23,177 nt of DNA from Gonapodya prolifera JEL478 (GCA_001574975.1 KQ965917.1:702-23878), one strand, 5' to 3'. Shown: positions 8,701 through 19,159, numbered from the stretch's first letter. Notes: generated by a model not told the origin, from the letters alone. Translations and numbers: made by a program.

Positions 8701-11700
8701 GCAAATTGCTAAAACTACGGTGAGTGTCATCGCCCCCACAGTCTTTCGGGATTTACATATGGATGAATTATTTTGAAAGCGTGAAATTTTGCGACGAATT
8801 GAGGAAATGAATGCAGCTCTTGTTGAGACGTTCGCCACTCTTCTCAGACGCATTTCGCTTGCGTATGTTCAAAAAGATTCGGTACCTTACATTCTGGAAC
8901 ATATAAAAGAGGGGAAGACATCATCTACAAAAGAGAAGACCTCAATCTCAGTCGGCAGTGCAGCAGAGAAGCTATTCAAGGTGTTTAATGATTGTTTGAG
9001 CACTCTGTTGCCCATAGTACTGATTCCATGGATCTCAGAGCTTGATGGAAGTGTTACCTGAGATGTTCAAATCTCATGTTTCCAAACTTAATGGTAATAT
9101 CGTGAAGTCAGATGTCATTTGTGAGTATCGTAACGCTCGATCCTTTTATTTTCTTTTTCCGGTGTTTTGCATATGTTCTAACAAGGTGCATCGTGACGCA
9201 GCATCTGACAGTTTGGAGGCTCTAGCCAGAGTTGCGAAAGCAGATCAAGAAAGTTTCAATCATGATGTGAAAGCACAAAAAAAGTTGATCGAATTTATAT
9301 TTGATGGTGACGCTAAACAAGCCAAAAATGCTGCGATTGTTCTTTGTCATGAGCAAGAGAAGGAGTCATTCTGTCGGTCCTTACTCAAAGTGGGCATCCA
9401 AGCGATGTAAAGATGTATCAGTGCCGGCGTTCTTAAAGTTTCTTGATCCCTTCTTCCCCCACAATGTTTAGCGGCTCTCTGATAATCTTCACACCAGCAA
9501 GGTCAATCTTGAGTCACACCTTGCTGCACTGGGCCAGATCGCCCATTATTTGCCTCACATATTTGAGTCCCGGAAGGACGATATCACAAAGTTTGTGATA
9601 CAAGAAGTGCTCATGAAGAACAGGAGTGAACCAGTACGCTGTGATTGCTGTACTCTCCGCTTGCAAATTCTTAATGTATGCCCCGGTGTAGGATGACGTT
9701 GCAACAACCTCAAAACGGAAGCGTACTCCTGTTGACGAGGAGTTAGAATGGGTGGATGATGATGAACTTCCTGACGAAGTACAATGCAAAGTTGCTGGAC
9801 TTAAGCTCTTGGTTAAATGGGTGGAAGGCGTCGCAACGATCAACGATCAGGATGAGGATACTGTGATGGGATTGTTCAAGTTGCTTTGGACTGTCCTTTC
9901 GCAGGAGGGTGAGCTCGTTCGAGAGCAGACTTCCAGGTAAGAACAATTTGTTTTGGTCTTGTCAATGGAACGCCTTTGTTCTAAAGAATTGTATGAATCA
10001 TACCAGTGCCATCTGTCGAAGTCGAATGCGAGTAACGGCGTCATTGTCTCTCTTTCGTTTGGCACGGAATCAAAGATTTGAAGCACACATAGAGAACAAT
10101 CAGTTCATTAACCTTGCACTTACGATCCAGGTGCTCGAATCGAGTTTCTGCTTTCTTTTTTTGTTTGTTTGTTTCATTGTCGTTCCTCGGTCAGGATTCC
10201 TGCTTTCAAGTTCGGGAGCGTATAGCAAACAAGTTGATGAAGTACATACATCAACAGAAGCTACACATTCGTTTCCTGACGGTTTTGATGCTTTCTGCCC
10301 ACGAGGTACGCTTTAAGCGCATTGTTACTCGTTGAGTGCTTTGAATTCATACGTATCTCGTAGCCTGAACGTGAATTGTTCCTCAGGATTAAAAGCTTCT
10401 TGACAAGGAAAGCAAAAGATCTCCGAGCCCGTTTGTTTCGATAAGATGTGATTCTTACCAATGGGACATACTAAAGCTGTGTTGTCAACCTAGAACATGA
10501 ACAAAATCAGGATGTCACTCTTGTCGAACACACCTTCGTGCGGCTCATTTATCTTCTTGTGGGTAATCGTTCTCTTTGTTTCTTAAAATTGCAATCAAGC
10601 TGAGTTTCGGGTTATTTAGTCACACCACCCTGATATGGGGCTTGATTACGAGGAGCTCAGAATATTTTCCCAGTAAGTGAAGCCACGACGATTTTCAAAG
10701 TATCACACCTAACTGGAGTTCAGATACATTGAAGTGTTTCTGGACGCTGTCGCGACGAAACAGACTATCAGCTTTCTATTTCACTCTGTTCAGCGACTAA
10801 AAATCGTGCGGGACATCACGTCAGAGTCATCACAGGTACAGTTTCTGAATAATATATATGAATTCTGACACTGCACATTCAATTAATTTTATTTATTTAT
10901 TTATTTTTTTTTTTGCAGTATTTGTACACCTTGAGTGACATGGCACAGTATCTCATCCAGGAACGGGCCAAGGTTTCTCAGTGGCCCATTCAATCTTACC
11001 AGGCAGAGTATGTACCCCCAAAAAGTCTTTTTAAGCTTTTGAAAGCCAATCTTGCACAAGAGGTGTGTTTTTGCGTGTGTCCTGGTCCATTTTATTTTCA
11101 CCATTGTGTAACTTAAAAATAGAACGCGAAAAAGACATACTTGCCGACTTCCTTTGTCACCCAGCGACAATTGGAAAGGGTGAAAGCAGAATTGGATGCC
11201 CCGAAACGACGGAGATCTGGTGTTGGTGGAAACATTCAAACAGCCACTTCAGTTAAGGCCACAAAAGCTCAGCGTACACCAAATAAGCCCAAAAAACGTA
11301 GAAAACCGTCTGTTGATGAGGACAACGAAGCCTCATCTGATGCTGGGGAAAGTAGTGATAACAGTGCAAAGGCGTCTGAGCCAGTAGTCAGAAGGTGATG
11401 TTTGTCGTTTGTCTCGAGTTCATCAATCTTCAACGTACTCTCTCAACGTAGAAACGCAAAACGCCAGGCCAGGCCTGATAATGTTGTAGAGTCGGATGGT
11501 GGAGAAGATGCGCAAATGGAAACGTGAGTCATCATGTCGCAACTAATTGTGGTTTGTGACTCCGACACTTAGTTTGTTTTGAAGTATTCCATCAACCACA
11601 GTTGGGAAGAAACAAACAAAGTGAGTGAATGAATTTTCTGTGCTGTAGAGAGATTGTTGGATGATTTCACTTTTTTGCTAGAACTGCCGCAGTTGCACGA

Positions 11701-11760
11701 GAATTAGAGGGCAAGGATTCTTCTGAACCAATTCCAATTCGTGCCAGGAAGGCACGATAG
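5709..11760 (+). CDS. PDS5: PDS5, cohesin-associated sister chromatid cohesion regulator (30 exons, about 1265 aa)
   Basis: PDS5 is a HEAT-repeat protein that binds the cohesin kleisin subunit and governs loading, maintenance and release of cohesin on chromatin. Exons: 5709-5795, 6194-6298, 6374-6466, 6553-6746, 6844-6967, 7028-7108, 7170-7313, 7369-7484, 7540-7634, 7698-7908, 7990-8232, 8298-8346, 8419-8527, 8586-8719, 8780-8980, 9039-9120, 9202-9389, 9472-9633, 9692-9936, 10007-10130, 10195-10305, 10364-10430, 10494-10558, 10620-10672, 10724-10835, 10919-11062, 11123-11394, 11452-11523, 11585-11620, 11682-11760. They sum to 3798 nt with all phases consistent. Family marks are LVKRLK near residue 24, HKDKGVRAYVAVCLADVFRLY (split by an intron) running into YAPNPPY at 83-89, and LLVKWVEG in the middle. 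The tail is basic and acidic (PKKRRKPS, then Ser/Asp/Glu), as usual for nuclear PDS5. Length is normal. Intron 1 is long (398 nt). Start chosen as the first ATG in frame with LVKRLK. Confidence 0.92.
6140..6193 (+). promoter_or_regulatory. PDS5: Possible alternative 3' splice site extension with in-frame stop in PDS5
   Basis: A second acceptor (CGCTTCTCAG|, ending 6139) lies 54 nt before the acceptor used in the gene model (ATGTTATAG|, ending 6193). Its use adds 17 codons in frame, followed by TAG (6191-6193), truncating the protein after about 46 residues. It looks stronger than the downstream site because of its pyrimidine tract. This is inference; no transcript data are available here. Confidence 0.35.
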
Positions 11761-13806
11761 CCCTATCCTATACTGTAAATAGTGCATTCGTCAATTTTTG
11801 TTGTAAATTTGTCAACGTAATTCATTCAAGACTATGTTGTCTCATGCAATTGTCAGGGGAAGGTCTTAGAAATTGTTGAATGACACCTCCCAGGTTTACA
11901 ACCTTAGTGTTATCCGCACCTCTTTCAGTGACATGCCAACAATAATGATGTTGTTCAATACAAAAATCCCATTTACAAACTTCTCAGAACTCATCTTCAT
12001 TAGGTGGCTTAGTATGGCTCCCTCACATATATGATGCTTGAGCTGTCTGATGGGAGTAATGATTTTTGATATTGATGTATGCTTTGTGTCAACTGTAATC
12101 ATTGCTGCAATTGGAACATGTGCAAAACATTTTTTGAGGCAATGCTGATTCAATATGAGCACTTGACCTACCACTGAACTATCAATGATTTATACATACT
12201 TAGAATCATTCTTTAGAGACTGAGATGATTCCACTTCAGTGTAAAATTGAGCAAAGCTTTAGCTTTAGATCCCTCATCAATATTTCCCTTTCAAAATCAA
12301 ATTGAGTGAAGTTGGGAACACTAGTTTTAGAGCTAAAAGAGCCGTTTTTGTCTTGTACTTACCAGGTGCTACCAATGTGGCCATTATAAAGTTAATTAAA
12401 TTCCTGATATTGAGACTAAGAATAGCTGCACACTCTGAAACACATTTAAAGGCCAAATACATATATTTCACAATAGACTAACACTTGTAACTCTTTTTTG
12501 TTCAATTTGTCTTATTCCCACTGAGTCAAGAAATTTGCAATTGCAAAAGAGTTTTTGATGCATCCTGGGCCCTCAGATGCAGGATGGTTTCTGTATCAAA
12601 GTCACAACAATTTTCTGTGAGGATCAGGTACAAAAGGGAACACCAATAATCTCTTTTTGACATTTTAATTGTGCAGTGAAAATGGAGGTGCACACTGAAC
12701 CTTGGTAATTGCTAAGCAATTTGTTGGTCTTTGATGGCAATTCTATTTGAAACAAATATGGCAAAGAATGAGAATGTCAGTTAATGTCTCTCATTGTCAA
12801 GGCAAGATACAAAAATGATATGTGGAAATAATTTGGAACATGCTATTATGGTGTCAACCAGAATGGATAATATAATACAGGTCCTGTACTAAAAGTGTTT
12901 GCTTTATGCTAGAGGATGCTTTAGACTTTAAATAAGTTTATCCAAAATGTGTAGCTAAGAAGGGTGCCCTATTGTGGTGTATGTGGAAGCTTGGGGTGTC
13001 TCCCATCATAGTTTGAACTGTAAGTTTTCTTTATGAGCCAGAAACTGGGCAAAAAGAACAGTAGACAGTAAAAAGGGTAAATTGTCCATTGAGCTGTAGT
13101 CCATGTTAGATCAGTGATATGGGCCAGGGTTTGTGAGTTTTCAAGGCTAGAACATTTGAACAGCTTACTAGTTCTTTCAAATTTACCCCTAATTGCTTGT
13201 ATATGTTCTTTCTCAAATAATTTTGTGAGGCTCTTCCCAAATTTCTTTCAATATAAGACTTGAAACATATATTTACTTTATTCTGTAGAAAATTCACCCC
13301 ACATGTAAAAAAAGGCTATAAACAGTGCTGATTGCAACAGGATTAAAAATACAACCTCAAAACAATGACATTTTATCCTGTTAAGATGTGGGTTTGTGAA
13401 GTTGTGAAAAGAACATACTGATGGTAACCTTTTAGTTCCCTGGCAAAGCACCAACAATTTGGCCACTTCCACCACAAAGTATTGTTCTTGACTAGTTTCA
13501 GATGCCAGATAGTATGCACTGCAACAATGTGGGTCCCTAAACTTGTGTGTAGCACTGCATGAGTAATACTTTGTAATTCAAGTAGCCTTACAGATTCAAA
13601 GGCCTGACAAAGTGTGGTGTAAATGTGCAGTGCTCTGAAAGGTTGCAAGAACGTATTGAATGAAATCAATAAAATACTATGGTTTCTACTTCCAGGAGGA
13701 ATCAATTTTCAAACTATAGCAGATCAAACTTTCAGCATTTGGTATGAAATTGTAGAAATTGCATACATATTGGCACCTGTGCCCTGGAATCAAGTAATGT
13801 CACAGC
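11761..13806. other. CpG-poor, AT-rich block without recognisable gene
   Basis: The first about 60 bases are probably PDS5 3' UTR (still with CpG). After about 11820 CpG becomes very rare; 12481-12720 has none. No protein-like frame, tRNA or clear repeat unit is seen. Confidence 0.5.
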
Positions 13807-13811
13807 AGATT

Positions 13812-14050
13812 TGTCACCATAGCTTCAGGTGTCATCTATTGACATGGTATATATAGTGTGAGGTGTTAGGTGCTGTGCCACTCCTGTGGTCACGAGATTA
13901 GATGTGTGCACCTGCAGGACGCACCCTAAGTATGGCATTGCATTCCTGCAGGTGAGTTCCATGTATAAACCAACTCATTATGTACTTTTAATGATGTAAG
14001 CGCATTCCTGCAGTTTACAGGCTTGTGCAGCTCACCTAGGTCGTGTAGCA
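13812..14050 (+). mobile_element. LTR-like repeat copy B with 5-bp target-site duplication AGATT
   Basis: The 239-bp unit starts TGTCACCATAGC and ends GTCGTGTAGCA, with perfect AGATT at 13807-13811 and 14051-14055. It has a TATA box (TATATATAG, 13848-13856), a hairpin built on CACCTGCAGG and TTCCTGCAGGTG, and an intron-like segment at 13952-14013 (62 nt) running from GTGAGTTCC to CATTCCTGCAG. TG/CA ends and the 5-bp duplication indicate a solo LTR. Confidence 0.85.
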
Positions 14051-14058
14051 AGATTTGT

Positions 14059-14603
14059 ACCAAAACTCAGAACACCACACCTTTGTAATGGACAAGACCC
14101 ACACTGTAATACCAAAGACACCTCACCACCTGATATTGAAATTGCATAAATTGCCTCAACATGAGTGCTTGTCTCCTGGAATTGTAAAACATCAGTTGTC
14201 CAGGTTTGCACCCAACTTGAGATCCTTATACTTTTGCAATTGACAACACATCACAAGCACTTTAAAAAAATGCTTACTCCTCATCACCTCATATCAAAAT
14301 TGTATAAATTGCCTCAACATTGGCACTTGTCACCTGAAATTTGGAAACACCACATTGCTCAGTTTTGCACCCAAATTCAGACACCCATACTTTGCATTGT
14401 TGCAATGTAAAAGGCCAGAACTCTCAAACTGGAGACACCTTACTACCTGATATTGATGTTGTATATATTCCCTTAACATTTTCACTTGTCTGATAGATTC
14501 TGACAATATCACTCATTCAGTGTCACCCAACTTCTGAACACCACACTTTCACAATGGAAAAAGTTAGCCTTCTGAAACTGAACACTCCTCACCATTTTTT
14601 ATT
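14059..14603 (+). repeat. Degenerate tandem repeat, unit about 155 bp, about 3.5 copies
   Basis: Units start at 14059 (ACCAAAACTCAGAACACC), 14210 (ACCCAACTTGAGATCC), 14369 (ACCCAAATTCAGACACCC) and 14525 (ACCCAACTTCTGAACACC), giving lengths 151, 159 and 156 plus a partial copy. Inside each, a CTCA(C)CAC(C)T-ATATTG-AATTG-ATAAATTGCCTCAACAT block and a GCACTTGTC(A/T)CCTG block recur in the same order. Copies have diverged considerably. It starts directly after LTR copy B, overlapping nothing else. Confidence 0.75.
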
Positions 14604-15188
14604 CATGTGGGTTTTTGAAATTTCTGTTAACTGAAGATTTGATCGTGCAATATGCAGTTCAAAAGTTTTGGTGGCATTGGAGACCTGCTGTTGTTAAGCT
14701 ACACAGAACCTTGTATTCACCTTCGGAAGTCAGGTGCAAGTTAAACAAATCCTTAAATATTCACAAGTGCCATACACTGCAGCCACCAATCCAATCACTA
14801 GAAATTTATGGCAGACCAGAAATGAACACAATTTTACCCTTTCTACATTTATTCTGAAAATTTCCTCAACAAAGCAAAGCTTCTGTGGGAAAATAACTAC
14901 CACACAAAATTTACAATCACAGTCACACCAGACTGGTTAATCTCAACATATGAAAGAGTTCTCTTATATATTTTCACAGACAGAAGGGTGCCATGACATT
15001 TTCAGTTATTCTGCTGCTGAACACAAAACTACATTTTTAATCACAAACAGCATGCTTGACCTGTTTAGGTAACATAAGCAGGTGCAAATGGATTGTACAA
15101 GAAATTGTTAATTGGTGCAGTAAAGCAATATGTTCCCCTCACCACTAACAAGTGTTGTGATCTGTAAGATTGAAAATTAATACAGTGC
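14604..15188. other. CpG-poor stretch without recognisable gene
   Basis: Short open frames only; no domain, RNA gene or repeat unit is recognised. Confidence 0.5.
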
Positions 15189-15193
15189 AATAA

Positions 15194-15436
15194 TGTCACC
15201 ATAGCCTCAGGTGACATCCATTGACATGGTATATATAGTGTGAGGTGTTAAGTGCTGTGCCACTACTGTGGTCATGTATTTAGATGAGTGCACCTGCAGG
15301 GCGTGTGCCCCAAGTTTGGCGTCACGTTCCTGCAGGTGAGTTCTGTGTGCGCTACAACATATTATGTATCTTTGATCATATATATACACGTTCCTGCAGT
15401 TTACAGGCTCGTGCAGCTCACCTAGGTTGTGTAGCA
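15194..15436 (+). mobile_element. LTR-like repeat copy C with 5-bp target-site duplication AATAA
   Basis: The 243-bp unit starts TGTCACCATAGCC and ends GGTTGTGTAGCA, with perfect AATAA at 15189-15193 and 15437-15441. A short inverted repeat TGTCACC/GGTGACA lies at 15194-15200 and 15210-15216. The TATA box is at 15230-15238 and the hairpin at 15291-15338. An intron-like segment spans 15336-15399 (64 nt), GTGAGT to TTCCTGCAG. It retains several CpG (for example in GGGCGTGTG, CACGTTCC, GTGCGC), unlike its flanks, which suggests it is young. Confidence 0.85.
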
Positions 15437-15628
15437 AATAAGGTCTTCTGAATTGAGTTTCAGGTGATTACGCACAGACAACAACAACTAAGAATTAATG
15501 CCAGTGTCATTCATATAATTTTTCCAAGTAATGCTTGACAATGATGGTTATTTATATGGATTTCTCAAGAAACTGTCTGCATTAATGTAATACATGAGCA
15601 AACACAAAGTTCAACTACATCTACCGTG

Positions 15629-18476
15629 CTATTGAGAGAAAGTGTAAGGATTTCCAGACGGTGTAAATGGATTGCTTTGAAAAGCAACAGAGTTAAATCC
15701 CCCAGGCCGGGCTGCATTTCCAAAAATTTGCTGCCCAGATGTCAATTGAGACTGCATTCCAAACGAATTTGAAGGTTGAACCATTCCTGACAGAGGTGCA
15801 CTACCACCAAATGGGTGAACCGAGGACGATGCTGCAGTAATCGGCAGAGCAGAAAATTGAGTTCCCATTTGCTGCGGTGGAGGGGCTTGAACAGATGTTT
15901 GATACTGATTGGTCTGCAGCTGCTGTGAGGATGTACCAAAGGGTCCTTGTAGTTGTTGCGCACCAAATGGATTTGATGAAAGCGGTGGAGTTTGCTGCCA
16001 GTTGTTTGCAAATGCCCCCCCTCCGCCAAGAGAGAAAGGATTGTTTCCACCGGGCGCATTATTAAAAGCGGGCGCCACGGGTGCACTTGCGATGGCGGAA
16101 AACGGATTGCTTTGCTGAATACGTGAGGTTTGGCCAACTTGGCCTGAAAAGCTGGAGTATTGAGGTACCATCCCAGGTGTGCCAACAGAAGCAGACGCCC
16201 CAATGGGATTGCCGTTATTGGGATACATAACGTTAGCGGCGCTATTCCAAGATGACTGATTTGTCATCCCTGTAGCAATTGCGGCGAATGGGTCTTGCGC
16301 ATACGAAAGAGGGGCAACAGCTGATGTTCCAGCACCAGCCCAGGTGTTACCATAACTCTGCTGCGTTTGTTGTTGCTGTTGCTGTTGGTATTGCTGTTGT
16401 TGCTGTTGCTGTTGCTGTTGCTGTTGTTGCTGAGGAAGCTCATCGTCCAAGCTCGCAAAGAAGTCAATCAGTTGTGGCTGCGATTGGAACTTTGTTTGAG
16501 CTGACTTTAGCTCATTGACCTCATTTCGTAAGGCAGCAGAAGCGGTGTTCGCCATGGCGTTGGACGCATTAAATACTGGTGCGGTTGCAGTTCGCGCTGT
16601 AGTAACGGTCAATACATGTAGGTCTTATTTCCGCAATGAGACGAATGGAAAAACATGCACGTACATCGGAGCGGTGATTGCTCTACCACAGTCTTTGCCG
16701 CTGTAGGCTTTGCAGATTGTGACCGTACTTTGATACGTTATTCATATCAACTCTGACGCGGTAGGGTAGAGTCCGAATTAAGGAGGAACTCACCACGACT
16801 GTCTTGCTCTGTCTTTTCAACATCTAAAGGAAGGTGTTACCGTTTGTTCGAACAGGAAATGGAATTGTAACACTGTACCTGCACCCTTCTTCTTTTCCAA
16901 ATACGATTCTCGATTAGATTCAAAATTGGGATCTTTAACGTAGGATTCCAAGCTCGACAGAAGTGATGCGGGAGTCTGGAACGTAGGATACGGTGCGGTC
17001 ACTTCAACGTCCGACGACGCAAAATTGATGTACCGACTTTTCTGAGCGTGGGAATCTCGAAACCCAAGCTATGCCGCAAATTTCGCGTCATCTCAAACAA
17101 GTCCGCGGTTTCGTCCGACTGTTGACTGAACGACCTGTAAATTGAGAGCGCTCGCGTTGCTTCGGGTTTGGGAAGGACGAAAAAGTTGTCTACCACACGA
17201 ACAAAGATATCTCATTCGCTTATTCGTCAGACAATAAAAGAAACCCGAAGACAAACCCAGAATCTTGATCACAACTTCGTTGACGATGTGGAACAAGGGA
17301 ATGCAGTCAGCGAGAAGTAATCGAAAAGCTTGGAGCGTCACAATATTGTCGATGTCGTGTGCGTCAAACTAATGTCATGGTAAGTTTCCACCCAAGATTG
17401 GGAACATTCTTTGCGGGACCAATACCTTGCACGCAAGAACACCGTCCAAAAACCGCTGGAGCAAGGCTACGTTTGAGAGATACGCAGTATCGACTTTGGC
17501 GCTCCGAAACTGCTGGACCATTGCGTCACGCGCTTTGAGATTCCGCGTTGGGTCCTGTTTCATGTCCGCACAGATCATGACACGCTCCTGCAATAAAAAG
17601 TCAGAGAGAGAACAGCAGGAAAACGGTCAGGGCAAGTTCAGGGAATTCACCTCAATGTAGCGTGCATATGCTCGGAGATTCTTCGTCTGCGAAAATCCAC
17701 CGCCGTCGCCTGATCGATCGCGAAACCCAGCAACGTTGAGAAAGCTGGTCAAATTTAAATCCGTGCTAGACTTTAGCCGATTATTGGCCATTGGTCGGAA
17801 AGGGCAGCGCGCACCTGGGAACTTTCGACAAGTCTGCGAATGTGCAGCGGGGAGAGGTCGTGGTTAGAACGAGAGGTTGGGGTCCCGTGAAAGAGGGAGG
17901 GGGGGCTCACAGTTGATGGCATGGTCGGTTGGCCCTTCGCGGATTATCAAGTGGACTACACAGAACGGACCGTACGGCGTGTTCATCGTCTTCACATCTG
18001 CGACAAGCAAGTTTTGCTTACTGAGAATGACTGATTTGAATGCCGTCTTCGTGACAGATCCCGATTCCGACAATATTGAAATCCATCCTTTCACAGTTTT
18101 CTTATCATACAGCCACCTACAGCCCAGTGAGCCTCCGCAATTCGCATGTCGATGAGCTTGAAAGCCTCGTGAATCGGAAAGCGACCAGATATCTGTGAAT
18201 GCGACCAGTTGAGGTTGAGCGATCGACAATGACACCGGATGCCCGACGAGGTTCCCACCAACGCATCCAGAACACGATTCACATGCTTGCGCGAGAGCGG
18301 TTCCTCATCAGGTGACTTGACGGGTGTGAGGCGAGCGGTAGAGTCATTTCAATATGTATGTTGAAACCGTCGATGGCGATTCGAGTGCTCACCGTGATTT
18401 TCAATATCGATCTCCTGATCTCTCCATCATCCGTGAAACGTGTGAGGGACACGTCGAGCCGCTGCTTCAACGACAT
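15629..18476 (-). CDS. AP180/CALM-type clathrin adaptor with N-terminal ANTH domain (14 exons, 673 aa)
   Basis: ANTH adaptors bind PI(4,5)P2 and recruit clathrin at endocytic sites on the plasma membrane. Exons, in transcript order: 18476-18393, 18315-18259, 18192-18121, 18046-18022, 17955-17911, 17833-17815, 17765-17651, 17587-17426, 17368-17257, 17210-17038, 16975-16879, 16823-16794, 16727-16665, 16596-15629. They sum to 2022 nt with consistent phases. The ANTH domain spans about residues 20-310, with ILKITSPDEEPLSRKHV at 24-40, HWATAFKSVILIHLIIREG and TKNLRAYARYIEERV. The lipid motif K-x9-K-x-K-H is kept as K26 and K38-H39, but the middle Lys is Ser36. The tail has LIDFF (clathrin-box-like), a polyglutamine run at about 406-430, one DPF and four NPF motifs for EH-domain partners. 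ATG 18476 was chosen because it gives the full ANTH start. A shorter open frame from 17791 lacks the lipid-binding part. Confidence 0.9.
16358..16432 (-). repeat. CAG/CAA repeat coding for polyglutamine in the AP180 tail
   Basis: Twenty-five codons read Q14-Y-Q7-T-Q2. CAA and CAG are mixed, which limits slippage. It lies between the clathrin-box-like LIDFF and the DPF/NPF region, in the flexible tail. Confidence 0.95.
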
Positions 18477-18668
18477 CCGGGACCGTTGTAGGTTTTAGTA
18501 TGGGAGTGGCATTTCACAATGAACCTCACCTCACATCCCCGCGACTCGCGAACGCAAGGAAATAAGCGGAAGTGATAAATGGTTTATAAAGAAGGAACCA
18601 GACAATTCTAATCTCAATTACAAGGCACCAATATTATGCAAAGTTCGCAGTCGTTGATATCAACGTTC

Positions 18669-19159
18669 TCATTTCTTCTTCTTCTTTCCAGCAGCTTGCT
18701 GCGGGGAGCTAACGTCTTCGGGAATGTCCTTCTTACTGGTGGTTGAGTGCGACAAGGAACTGAATCCCAAACCAAGTGCTGCAAAATCCAATGGGTCCGA
18801 GTCCGCAGCCCCGAATCTAGCATTGAAAGCAGAAATATTCGCACTTTCGTCCACTTGAACCGACAGTTTTGGATTCCAGAGGGGTGAGTTCCTTTCGAGA
18901 AAGGGTTTATGCAGTTCTCATCGGAGAGGACTCATTGGGGAAAGACACGGAACCCCCCTCACCTCAAATCCTTTGTCAATTTCAGAACAGGACGGGGCGA
19001 GGTCGTTTTGACCCTCACTGTTGATCCATCAGACAGAACGATTTGCTGGGTGAAGAGCGGAGGTTGGGAGCTCTTTGACCGCATGACGACAACGCAGGCG
19101 ACGCGGGGGCGGACGTGAAGGCTCTGTAACCGAGAGACGGACAAATGCAGCGGTCGCAT
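18669..19159 (-). CDS. MRPL36: Mitochondrial large-subunit ribosomal protein bL31m (139 aa)
   Basis: Two exons, 19159-18963 and 18891-18669 (stop TGA), sum to 420 nt. The intron is 71 nt with GTGAGG and CTCGAAAG ends. The core QIVLSDGST at 39-47, TTSPRPVLKLTKDLR at 52-66 and NSPLWNP at 67-73 match fungal mitochondrial bL31 (yeast Mrpl36 family). It forms part of the mitochondrial large ribosomal subunit. The first 35 residues are rich in Arg, Ser and hydrophobics and poor in acid, as in a matrix-targeting peptide. The C-terminal extension after residue 80 ends in KKKKK. An in-frame ATG at 19225 would add 22 residues; I prefer 19159 because it begins the targeting-like sequence. The gene is divergent from the SCI1-like gene. 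Confidence 0.85.

Noticed and set aside
10431-10493. TAA in PDS5 after RARLFR
   Set aside because: It falls in a 63-nt GTTTGT...CAACCTAG intron; joining gives AKDLRAQHEQNQ in phase.
14059-14603. Regular repeats considered as a CRISPR array
   Set aside because: The whole unit repeats with divergence, there are no short identical repeats with unique spacers, and the context is eukaryotic.
15742-16518. Several 60-150 codon open frames in both directions in the AP180 tail
   Set aside because: They are shadows of the NPF/polyglutamine coding exon in other frames.
17766-17791. ATG at 17791 as the AP180 start
   Set aside because: It would omit the first third of the ANTH domain, which is encoded by upstream micro-exons in consistent phase.
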